In this document: in pieces, positions 33,259-44,055 of the stretch
How positions within the stretch are numbered: position 1 is the stretch's first letter
Layout of the letters: each line of letters starts with the position of its first letter
Source of the DNA: Centropristis striata
Taxonomy: Eukaryota > Chordata > Actinopteri > Perciformes > Serranidae
Length of the DNA stretch: 64,000 nt
Direction of reading: 5' to 3'
NCBI RefSeq assembly: GCF_030273125.1
Contig: NC_081526.1
Span: forward strand, 26,904,659 to 26,968,658
Notes under the pieces: model-generated
The model's input: only the letters and a program-made list of their open reading frames with translations
Told to the model about the DNA's origin: nothing
Database searches by the model: none
Position numbers and translations under genes: made by a program

Positions 33259-35954
33259 ATGGCTACCGGTAAAAGTAAAAACCAGAGCTCTCTGGCACTG
33301 CACAAGGTGATTATGGTGGGCAGTGGAGGCGTGGGGAAGTCTGCCCTCACCCTGCAGTTCATGTATGATGAGGTGAGTCCATACCCTGATTATCATCTTA
33401 TAAATACTATATGTACAAGGCAATCAGATAGTAGGAGTGTAACTGTACACAGAAATCACGTTACACTTTCTACCTCTTAAAACGTATCTATTCATGCATA
33501 TTTGCAATATGTTTCTTTATTTTGAACCGAAAAAAAAGAACCTTTAACTATTTTCATGATATACATAAAGAATACATCATACACTGTAATACACTGTGAC
33601 AACACAAAACAAAAAATTACCAAAAAAGCAGCAGGACACAATAGGCAATAATCTAAAAAGCATCTATTATGCTACGGAATTTGAATAATAAAAAAAATAC
33701 CATGTGCATTAGAATATATATATCCACCATTGCTTTATCTTTGCCCCAACCAGGTGATCTACAGATTGAGTGATCGTGAAACCAAAAAAAGAGCAATTCT
33801 ATTTGAGTAGTGCTGTGCTGTAAAATGTAGTGGAAATGCAGCATAAAAGTTTCTGGACAGAGACTCCTGGTTGTGAAATTTGGTTCCTTCCCCATTACGT
33901 GCATCAGTTACCGTGTACTCTGCAACCGTCCATGACGGTTCAGCAAAAATACACAAACCCATACAGCCCTACCAGGTAGTAGATAGAGAAGGAGGGTTTT
34001 AATAATAGGCCAGTGTCAGAAGGAAGCACCTCTTTGTCCAACTAGTTCACTTTTTTCCAACTTTCCTCTAAAGGTTTCAAGTTAAAAGTCATTCTTTCAA
34101 GTGGTTCACCAGTGGAAAGATTTTAAGGGTCAAGTGCAATTCAAAATAGTTCAGAAAACAGTGAATCTGTTTCTAGGAAACAACATTGGCTTCTGAATCA
34201 CAGAGGTGCTACAAAAGGTTGACATGGATTATTTTAAAAAGCACACTTGCACTTTCTCTAGTCCTTTGTTTGTTGATCACAAATGTTGACTGTGACAACG
34301 ACACTTAATATATATCTAAAGAAATGTATCTTTTCATTCCCAGTTTGTGGAGGACTACGAGCCCACCAAGGCAGACAGCTACAGGAAGAAGGTCGTTCTG
34401 GATGGCGAGGAGGTCCAGATTGACATTCTGGACACAGCCGGCCAGGAGGACTACGCTGCCATCAGGGACAACTATTTCCGCAGTGGGGAGGGCTTCCTAT
34501 TGGTCTTCTCCATCACAGAGCACGAGTCCTTCAGTGCCACCGTGGAGTTCAGGTACTGTTTCCTGCCTACATCTGTCTGTTTATGGGACTGAAAACATGT
34601 AAATGCTTAGACAGCAATGGATATTTGGCCTTTAATTACATATCAGCTAGTACATGTTGGCCATTGCTGACCATTTGATTACATTCTTCTTGTAAAATGT
34701 ATTTTTTGTGGGTAGGGATCCACAAAAAAACTATTATTCCAGTTTAAGAACTTTAATAGAAGAATCTGCCAGTACCATATCCTAAAAAGTGTCCGTGTGG
34801 ATCTGTGACAGAACGGTTTTGATAGCATTGAGACAGCTTCTCTTTATCCCTAGCATGCACAAAGTACTAAAGCTCCAATACAGATTTCGGTCAGCAACAC
34901 TGCAGAAGCATGTAGATCTGAAAGTTTTGCTGAACTAGAAGTAAAGTATCTGTCATGAAATCAGTCTGGGAATCATTTGACACAGTCAGTGTTATGAATT
35001 TAGGAATGGGTATTGATCAGATCATTATAGGCACATAATCAGTAAAAAATATGCAATGAGGTGATTGACATTAATACTTTAAGAGGGCAGTTTGATGACA
35101 GAGATGAAGTGCTGATGTCATTTAGTTTCACTTGATACCAAAGGTGGGGACTCTAATCACATGACTTGGACTCCAGTCAGACTCGAGTCATGAATGTGAT
35201 GACTTTTGACTCATCTTGACAAAATGTAAGGAGACTTGCAACTTGACTTGGACTAATAACTTGTGACTTCACTTGGACTTGAGCCTTTTGACTTGAATAG
35301 ATTTGCTACTTTCCCCAAAACGAGTGGAACAAGTTATAGTGCAGATTTTAAAGGCATACATGATCAGTGTAAATATTATTACTCTGTTGTTAAAAGGACT
35401 CAGAACTCAACCTGTAGGACATGGGACTTCACCTGAGACTTGTCAGTCTTAACTTGGGATTTAATCGCAATGGAAAAAAGAATGATTTATTTACACAAGG
35501 GAAACTGGTACCCTATATTTACTGTATAATCTGTGCTGTGCCACCAGGGAGCAGATCTTGAGGGTGAAGGCGGAAGAGGACAAGATCCCTCTCCTTCTGG
35601 TAGGGAACAAGTCCGACCTGGAGGAGCGTAGGCAGGTATCTGTGGACGAGGCCCGAGGGAAGGCCGAGGAATGGGGCGTCCAGTACGTGGAGACATCTGC
35701 CAAAACCAGAGCCAACGTTGACAAGGTGTGTCCATAAACACACCAAACTTACTACATTACTATAAACTGATTAAGTTTCAACTGTGGGGAAGTAGAAGTA
35801 TTTCATTTCTCTCTTTCTTTTTTCTCCCCAGGTATTCTTTGACCTGATGCGCGAAGTACGAGGCAAGAAAATGTCAGAAAACAAAGACAAGAACGGAAAA
35901 GGAAAGAACAAGAAGAACAAGAAGAGCTTCAAAGAAAGATGCTGTTTACTTTAA
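33259..35954 (+). CDS. ralb: Ral small GTPase, RalB type
   Basis: Coding exons 33259-33372, 34344-34552, 35548-35725 and 35832-35954 sum to 624 bases (207 aa), all in phase. It has the Ral N-terminal extension, P-loop GSGGVGKS (residues 21-28), switch [10 protein letters not shown], switch [23 protein letters not shown], a lysine-rich tail and CAAX motif [15 protein letters not shown] and [10 protein letters not shown] mark it as RalB, not RalA; human RALB is 206 aa. Ral proteins are membrane-anchored by geranylgeranylation, activated by RalGEFs downstream of Ras, and act through the exocyst subunits Sec5 and Exo84 and through RalBP1. The coding start is preceded by an acceptor at 33151-33153 and a GT-rich 5' UTR. 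The tail serine that is phosphorylated in mammals (KKSFK) is present. Confidence 0.96.
35141..35465. repeat. Fish interspersed repeat in ralb intron 2
   Basis: Starts AAGGTGGGGACTCTAATCAC and is full of GACTTGGACT/GACTTG repeats. I recognise the pattern from fish genomes as a dispersed, probably DNA-transposon-derived repeat. It is absent from intron 2 of the right-copy Ral gene, so it was gained in the left copy or lost from the right one. Confidence 0.6.
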
Positions 35955-37515
35955 ACTCTTCATGGACCTGAACTACCCACAACGCAACTGTTAAGTTGGG
36001 GAACAAAGCAGAGCGTCCTTGCCATTGTCATTCAAAAGAAATTTGACCTTTTTTAATAGCTGGTTTTAGTTTAGTGTTTAGAACAATCTCAACCACTTTT
36101 TTTAGTTTTTAATTAATGAAATCTGACTTGCTGTTTCATTGGAAGATAACCACTGTTGTGACTGTGACTCAAACTGCAGTGCTTGATGGCTCATAGGAAG
36201 CCAATGACCAAACTGCCACTGACACTAACTCTGCTGCTCAAGACATTCTCCACTGTTAAACTCAGCGATTATACTGCCTTTGACTTTGGTTCAGTGTGTT
36301 TTACACCAGAATTGTTGAGTCTTTAAGTAAACAGTGCTCTTAATTTCTTTACCTGTTCTTAATCTTAATCTGCATAATTCTCATTCTATATTAGTATAGA
36401 CCCCTTGAATCTATGTTCATCAATTTACAAGGAACTCTAATGCTGCTGTCTGTCTTATTTTGTGATCACTTATGATGACATTTAATGTCACGTCTGTCGA
36501 AGATGTTGGCCTCATTCGTTCATCTGTCCGGACTCTGATCTATGACTTCAGAGCTTGTTTTGAATGGATGTTGAAACCGGAACTTTCAAATGTCTTCTTC
36601 TTTTCCAGTTCATCCAATGGTTTGTGATTTTCTGACCACAGAAGAATCAGTGCAATCAGAGGTCTTGTTGCCAAACAGGGTTATTATTATCAGGCCTTGC
36701 ATGATTACTACCAATTAATCCAAAGATGCTTTGCAGTTTTTCTGGAAGACTGCTGCAAGATAAATATCTTTGGTGACTGTAAATCACAGAAAACCCCCAA
36801 ATTCATGGTGAGGTAATTTATCACTTACCGAGTTTCATGTTGATATTTTAACATATGTTAGATATTCTGAGGCTGTGAAGATAAGGTTGTCGTGTATTTA
36901 CTATTAATTTTTTCTTGGTATGCTCATGTTATCTGGCCCTTCCCACCCTTTTTCACAGTGCAGATTTCTTCCTGTTTTACACGACTGTTGATGTTTGGAG
37001 TCTGAACTGTGAGACAGGTGTTGACAATCCAGGAGGCCATCATGCTTCTGGTCCACGATGGCATTATAATCAATAACTCCCTACTATCCCCTTTTTCTTT
37101 TTTCCTTGTTTTTTTAATAACATGCACTACATTGCCAATACCTAAGAAGTGAACTTCATGTTGAATGGAGTCACACTGGAAATTTTTAAACAGTCTGTGC
37201 CAACAAAATCACAAGAAATCAAACAATGTTTGTGGATGTACAGTATGTATGTTAATAATGTGAGTGTATGTACATTTACCAGAAAATCCTACTACCTTTC
37301 TATGTCGGTGTGAGTGAAGCTTTGGAAAGGGTGCCAACTTCTTAACTGTTGTTTAATCAAGCGCTACAGTGAACAAGATGTTTCTACCACTGCCTAGACC
37401 ATTCTTTGTAACATGTCCGCATGTCTTTTTTTCCTTTTACTTCCTACTGCTGTGAGTATGCCGTTATCTCTCTGCAGCGAGAGTGTTGCCGAATAAATGC
37501 CTTTTTCCCTTTGTA
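35955..37515 (+). other. ralb: ralb 3' untranslated region with polyadenylation signal
   Basis: AATAAA at 37492-37497 lies 1.54 kb after the stop. The equivalent signal in the right copy is at 44034-44039, only about 0.62 kb after its stop. The right copy lacks sequences corresponding to about 36000-36418 and most of about 36720-37240. Conservation of the signal in both copies supports this 3' end. Confidence 0.65.
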
Positions 37516-37539
37516 AGTACTGGACATTATTTTGGATAT

Positions 37540-38920
37540 ATTTATATTCATGTTACAACCTCTGCCTCTCACAGGCCTTACCCTCTATTAGAATCTGTGG
37601 GTAACATTCTAATCACAAGCATGCATTTGCACATTGAACAGTGGCAGCTTTCCAATAGACTGCCCCACCACTCCCCACATCTAAGACCTTCACTGAACAA
37701 CCTTCTTTACTCAACAAGTAATTCTTGTGCAGACCCTGGGGTATATAACACAGAAGGACCACTTTCTACTATCCTTTTTCCCATGCAGGGTACAGCGATT
37801 TGCCCACTGATTTGCTGGAATCTCATCTGCCAGAAATTGGTCATACAGGCTGAGACAACAGCTTTGTTTTCCTAGAGGATGAAGACAACCTCTTGACATC
37901 CCTTCCTCTCCACTAGTGATGACCACTGAGAAGGACTAAGCACAACCACCCAAGAGCCAGGCAATGGAAGAGGGACATCTATGCCTCTTTTTCAGGGTCT
38001 GTGCTTGCTGGAATGACGAAGGACTGGTGAAAATAGATGGGATTGTGTCGATTGCAATGTAGCAGATGTCCCTTCTGGGCAGGATGCACCTACATGTTAC
38101 TATGCTCCCTGAAGACCTGGGAAATGTGGTGTGCAGGCTGTCTATTGCTTGTATATACAGTCATGGAAAAATTATTAGACCATTGTTTTTCTTCTATTTC
38201 TTGTTGATTTTAATTCCGGGTACAACTAAAGGTACATTCGTTCGGAAAAATATAATAACAAAAATAGCTCATAAGAGTTTAATTTAAGAGCTGATATGTA
38301 GACATTTTCAATGGTTTTCTTGATAATGGTTTTGGTTATGATCAAGAAAATCATGGAAAATGGAAAAATAGTTGTTCCAGGCATTAAAATGAACAAGAAA
38401 TTGAAGAAAACAAGGGTGGTCTAATATTTTTTTTCCATGACTGTAGATCTCTGCAAGGTTAGGCCATGGCTCTACCCAGTTCAGTTGCATACTACCTGGG
38501 TCGGCTGTGGCTATGCTGTGTCCTTAAATATTATTTTTAAAAAGTAGTTGAGCTTTGGTGGCAACCCTTAAGTCACTGTGCTCAAGATGAGTATATTTAA
38601 TAGAGGGCAGAGCCTGTGTGAGATAGAACAATAGTTACAGTATTGTAACCCTAGTTCTATAACCTCCGGCTCATCTACCTAGGATCCTTTGCTCGCTGAA
38701 GAGGGTGTCTGATAGCAGATACTGTGGGGTCCACACATTCAGGTAGGCACGTGCTGATTGGCCAGCTAGGTTTCTTCAAATTTCATTAGGCGAATGCATG
38801 CTTGTGATTAAAAAGTATTACCCAGAGTCCAGTCGAGGGCTCCGCCTGTGCTTACAGAACTAGGATTACAATGCCATAACCTTTATTCACACTCAGCAAG
38901 TGAATTGGTTCCCACCAGTG
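37540..38920. other. Left-copy-specific insertion block
   Basis: Right-copy homology stops shortly after the ralb polyadenylation signal and resumes near 38926 (GACTCAGCGCTGTATCATGC vs the block at 44222). The intervening 1.4 kb has no counterpart. It contains the MITE 38158-38443 and a pair of inverted segments, TTGTAACCCTAGTTCTATAA near 38644 and ACAGAACTAGGATTACAATG near 38855, suggesting a further repeat at about 38636-38880. Confidence 0.55.
38158..38443. mobile_element. Tc1/mariner-like MITE, copy 1 (286 bp)
   Basis: TA lies at both flanks (38156-38157, 38444-38445). The left end CAGTCATGGAAAAATTATTA plus GACCA is the inverse of the right end ..TATTTTTTTTCCATGACTG. The second copy at 54663-54929 shares TGATTTTAATTCC-, AACTAAAGGTACATT- and AGAGCTGATAT-type internal blocks. 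No coding capacity. Confidence 0.8.
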
Positions 38921-41089
38921 GACTCAGCGCTGTATCATGCCCTCTGCTGGCTGGTGGAGGGAATGAAACTGCTCTCACAACTTTCCATCTGGACACCTTA
39001 CAGTTACTCTGGCATTTGCCTCTGAAACGAAATGTTATGGTTGTCATGTTGTTCTCTTCAGGACAACCTGTGCCCCAGTTTATTCAATAAATGGATCAGT
39101 TACTCACTTTGCATTGACTGTTCCTCTCCCATCTAGAAAAGACTGCCAGCGGCCTCTTTTTCTTGAATTTGACAGTGATGTAGTACCACAGCTTTTTGAA
39201 TGAATCTTAACAGACTTATCTTACATGGCAGGGTGAGTGTAACATCGCCCACAAGATCAACCAGTCGTGAGCTCTCATTACTAAACCTCTATGAGTGGCC
39301 AGGTCAGTAAAACTCATTTCAGAACATGAAAACAGGGTTGACAACCCATATATCACTTAGAGAATATTGTTCTAGGACAGGAAGTGTCCTCCATCTGTTA
39401 TTTAAAAGCGGGAAATACTAAGTTAAGTATAACTGTCCTCTATAACTAAACATGACAAAGTGTAACTTTGAAAAATACTTTAATATTTACATTTTATTCT
39501 TACAGGAGCTTGTTTGTGTCTTTCATGCTGAAAGTTTATAATGACCTTATTTTGATTTTGAAATCTAAAAAGTGTTTCTGTAGGGATTGATCATTTGCTG
39601 TAATATTTGTATTTGGCAGATTCCCTGTGGTGTCCCCTTTGGTGTCAACAATCAAATATTCCTCATGTTTTCAAATCGCCCATATGTTGGCAATGCAGCA
39701 GCTCCAGTTTGTACACCTTAACAGCATTAGAGATGAGACTTTTGCTTCTCTGTACTTCTGGAGAGAATTGTACATTTACAGGTATTGATCGGACAGGCCG
39801 ACAGCGGGTGAATTTATAAATTTAGTCCTCCGATTTTTAAAAGAGAGTGCAGAGAGAAATGCTGTTGGGTATTTAAACCTATAATATTTATGGCAGCCAA
39901 CGTTCCACATTTACTGCATGCCTCACCGAAAGCAGAAGTGAAATGTTTACTGTTTGGGAGGAGCAGATTGTGAATAAAGCTATGAATCAGCTCAGTGCTC
40001 CCATTACTGTGACATCCCGAGAGGAGGGAGAATTTCTTCTTATTACATATTGAGATAAAATTACACGGGGGGAGAGAAGGTAAAGGAAAAGAACAGACTG
40101 GCTCCTGTGTTGTGACAGCCAGAGCAGTGAGTCATCTCCAGGCAGACTTTGAGAACACCAAGTCAAAGTGTCTGTCACAACTCTTGCTCCACTGCTTCTT
40201 GGTTCAAGGTAATTAGTCTGCGTTTATATAATGTGACATGTCGTCTGTATCGCCAGATGCTCAACCAAGTATTGTACTCATCATAGTTTGTAATAACATG
40301 AGTTATGTCTGCGTGTTGGGTTACTGCTGACCTGTCCAGCAGGATTGCCAAGGGTGGAGGAGCAAGATATCAACAGTGAGCTGACACCCTAAACTCTGAG
40401 TTTAGTATTTGCCAAAGGGTTAACAGATGAAAGCTGAATGTCATTAGTGTTAATCAGACAGAAACCAGTAGAAGTGTGTCAGTAGGCGCGTCCACAGGAA
40501 GTGATGGGCTTAAACTTCGGCTTTGAGATCAGAACAGAGGATATTGGCTGTTTGGTTGATCTCCCAGAGACAGTCTCAGTGGGCTGAGATGCATCCTCTA
40601 ATAGGGAAGTGCAGGATTTCACTTTTCATTTTCTGTCTCACTTTCTGTCATTCACGTACAACTATCGACCATTACAATGAAAGGCAAAATGCCAGACCCT
40701 GTCTCAGAAGGATTAAGCGATCATTAAAAAGCCCATCAATGACTGTGTTAATGGCCGTTTTAATGCAGTGTACTATTACAGTCAAACTAGGGATGCTGAG
40801 TATTGAAGTTTTTGCCAATATCCAATTATTGTTTATGGTAATGTGCTAATAGAGCTATAAATATTCTTAATGTCTCTGCAATAAGAACACTACTTCCTAG
40901 TGGTGTTAGATATAGCAACCAAGGTGGTAAAGTGTCCTGCTGCTAATGGCAGAATGATGACATGTTTTGACATGTCTTGTGATGAATCTGTTCACACATG
41001 ACACACTTGATACAAGAAATTCCTGTCCATTCAAAGGCTGTGCAGGTTTATACAGGACATGCAGTCATTTACAGCATAGTCAGTTTGTC

Positions 41090-41534
41090 TGACAAAAGAT
41101 ATTGAAGTCAGGTGAAAGCAATTGACTCTGAGCTTTCACCTTCTGAGGGCGGGCCCATATAGTGCAGATATATGGCCAATGACACCTTCTTTCTTTTTAA
41201 TGATGTTAGCACATGATGCCTTATTTTAATGCATTCCTAAATGCTGTCTCCCAGTGGAGAGCGATAGCTTCATTACTCCTGATCAGCTGCAACGACCTTT
41301 TGATGGTGAACTTTATAAAGTTCTGAGATTCATGAGTAGGCAATTTGGCACTTTAATGGTAAGGGTGGAGGTTAGGATTCAAGATTTGCTGGAGCAAAGC
41401 CGAGCGCCTTGGCACAGCAAGTTACTGTCACAGTGAAAGCTGTTCAGTAACAACTGTCATCTGTCTGCACGCTGTTCTCTCTCTATGGACGTTATTTACT
41501 GTAGGTATTGATATGTTCCCACTTCTGTCGTTCA
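41090..41534 (+). promoter_or_regulatory. Right-copy version of the conserved upstream block
   Basis: Counterpart of 32713-33150, including hairpin arms at 41110-41119 and 41132-41141 and the AG..GT-bounded 104-base segment 41255-41358. Only scattered differences are visible over about 440 bases, for example GTTGTGAG vs GTTCTGAG near 41320. Confidence 0.45.
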
Positions 41535-41638
41535 CAGGTTGTGTCAGTGTGTCTGGGTGCAGAGAAAGTGTAAGAGTGGGTGTGTGTGTGTGCATGTGTG
41601 TGTGTGTGTGTGAAAGAGACACTAAGAAGAATCCAGTG

Positions 41639-43411
41639 ATGGCTACCAGTCCAACACTGCACAAAGTGATTATGGTGGGCAAAGCAGCAGTAGGGAAGTC
41701 GGCCCTTACCCTGCAGTTCATGTATGATGAGGTGAGTCTTCTCATTCCTATATCAACAATAATGGGTTTAAAGTTACCAGATAGAGAAGTGAGGTTTAAA
41801 CAGTAAGCCAGGGACACAATAACCTCTTTGTCTAACTAGTTCACCATTTTATTTTTTTGTCAGATTTCCTGATCTAGATATCACTTATTTGCTAAACAAG
41901 TTGATTGAGTCAGCACTTCCTCTAAAAGCTTCAAGTTTGAATTCATTCTGACAACTGCAAGAAGTGTTCAAGAGGAAGAACATAATTGTAGGAAACAACA
42001 GTGGCTCATACATCACAGAGGTGCTACAAAACTACTGAAAGGTTAACTTGGATTCTTGGAAACACATAACTGTAAATATATTTATTAGCATGTTTAATGT
42101 TTCATATTTTTAAATTCAATGCATCTTTTAATCCCTAGTTTGAGGAGGACTACGAGCCCAGCAAAGTAAGCAGCTACAGTAAGAAGGTGGTTCTGGATGG
42201 TGAGGAGGTCCAGGCCAACATTCTGGACACAGCGGGACAAGAGGACTACGCTGCCATCAGGGACAACTATTATCGCAGTGGGGAGGGCTTCCTATTGGTC
42301 TTCTCCATCACTGAGCACGAGTCTTTCACTGCCACTATGGAGTTCAGGTACTTTTTTACCCTCAGTCCTAGTCCAAGAACTTTCATAGAAGCATCTGCCA
42401 GTGCTATGTCCTAAATTAGAAATGCAAATCCAGGTAACAGTATTGTTTAGGAGCTCTGCATTTAGAGTGTATAATCTGCACCTTAGATGTGCTTTGATGG
42501 TTTTATATTAGCATGTTACATAATATTTTTATAGGGAGAGGGGTGTCAGTGTGGATCTGTCGTGGCAGGAAGGTTTTGATGGCATTGAGGCAGCTTCTCT
42601 TCATCCCGAGCATGAACAAAATAATGAAGCTATAATGTAGATTTCAGTCAGCATTGCCATTATGCCTGTCTGGGAATCATTATTTGACAAATGCTATGCT
42701 GTAAATGAGGAAATGGTTCAAGCTATTTAAAGAAACACCATTGAGCAGTTTTCACAACAGGCCTACCTAAAAAAACTATGGGTCAAATAAAGAATGAATA
42801 ATCACTCACAAAATACCCTGAGTGGCAGCCAGAACTATTAGTTTTGCTACCCAGCTCTTAAAAATGTTAATTTCATCAGGGAATATGTAGGAGTTGTATT
42901 TAAAGCTCTGTTAGATTATGTTACATTTTATCACAATCAAAAGATAATTACTGAGTACACAAAGAAAACTGGTGAAGTACCCTATATATACTGTATAATC
43001 TGTGCTGTGCCACCAGGGAGCACATATTGCGGGTGAAGATGGAAGAGGACAAGATCCCTCTCCTTCTGGTAGGGAACAAGTCCGACCTGGAGGAGCGTAG
43101 GCAGGTATCTGTGGACGAGGCCCGAGGGAAGGCCGAGGAGTGGGGCGTCCAGTATGTGGAGACATCTGCCAAAACCAGAGCCAACGTTGACAAGGTGTGT
43201 CCATAAACACACCAAACTTACTACATTACTATAAACTGATTAAGTTCCAACTGTGGGGAAGTAGAAGTATTTAATTTGTCTTTCTTTTCCCCCCCAGGTA
43301 TTCTTTGACCTGATGCGTGAAGTACAAGGCAAGAAAATCTCAGAAAACAAAGACAAGAACAGAAATGAAAATAACAAGATGAGCTGCAAAGAAAGATGCT
43401 GTTTCCTTTAA
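41639..43411 (+). CDS. Divergent tandem Ral GTPase paralog with altered P-loop
   Basis: Coding exons 41639-41731, 42139-42347, 43017-43194 and 43298-43411 sum to 594 bases (197 aa), with the same splice phases as ralb. The P-loop is GKAAVGKS (41678-41701): the residues equivalent to Ras Gly12 and Gly13 are both Ala, while Lys16 and Ser17 are kept. Switch I reads YEPSKVSSYSKK instead of [12 protein letters not shown]; switch [18 protein letters not shown] and ETSAK are unchanged. The N-terminus is seven residues shorter. The tail NRNENNKMSCKERCCFL is less basic, has one extra Cys and keeps a geranylgeranylation-type CAAX. An intact frame with intact junctions argues for a functional gene, but expression is unknown because the duplication excludes the candidate ralb promoter at 21.2 kb. 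Confidence 0.9.
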
Positions 43412-44055
43412 AGTCTTCATGGACCTGAACTACCCACAACACAACTGCTAAGTTGAGTTAATCAGTTTACAAGGAACTCTAATGCTGCTGTCTGTCTTAT
43501 TTTGTGATCATTTATGATGACATTTAATGTCACGTCTTTTGAAGATGTTGGCCTCATTCGTTCATCTGTCCGGACTCTGATCTGTGACTTCAGAGCTTGT
43601 TTTGAATGGATGTTGAAACCGGAACTTTCAAATGTCTTCTTCTTTTCCAGTTCATCCATTGGTTTGTGATTTTCTGACTACAGTGCAATCAGAGGACTTG
43701 TTGCCAAACAGGGTTATTATTATCACGCCTTGTCTGATTTCTGCAAATCAACCCAAAAACAACAAAATTACAACAACAAAAAATCAGTGTACAGTATGTT
43801 ATATATAATTATATAATCTGAGTGTATATATAATTATATAATCTGAGTGTATGTACATTTCCAAGAAAATCCCACTACCTTTCTATGTCTGTGTGAGTGG
43901 AGCTTTGGAAAGCGTGCCAACATCTTCACAGTTGTATAATCAAGTGCTACAGTGAAAAAGATGTTTCACCACTGCTTTTAACTTCCACCTGCTGTTAGTA
44001 TGCTGTTATCTCTCTGCAGCAAGAGTGTTGCAGAATAAATGCATTTTTCCCTTTG
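43412..44055 (+). other. 3' untranslated region of the Ral paralog
   Basis: AATAAA at 44034-44039 matches the ralb signal. The UTR is less than half the length of the ralb one because internal blocks are missing. Near 43801-43853 a 25-27 base AT-rich unit ending in ATCTGAGTGT occurs twice in tandem, but once in the left copy. Confidence 0.6.

Larger units (their letters stand above)
30996..39926 (+). repeat. Tandem segmental duplication, left copy (about 8.9 kb, holds ralb)
   Basis: Homology with the right copy starts at AGTGAAATGTTTACTGTT (31002 vs 39937) and continues through TCAGCTCAGTGCTCCCATTA (31055 vs 39990), the block upstream of the coding exons, all four coding exons, the 3' UTR and AATAAA. 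It extends to GAGTGCAGAG and TACTGCATG..CTCAC (39844-39926 vs 45125-45207). The left copy is longer in introns 1 and 2, the 3' UTR and about 37540-38920. Confidence 0.88.
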
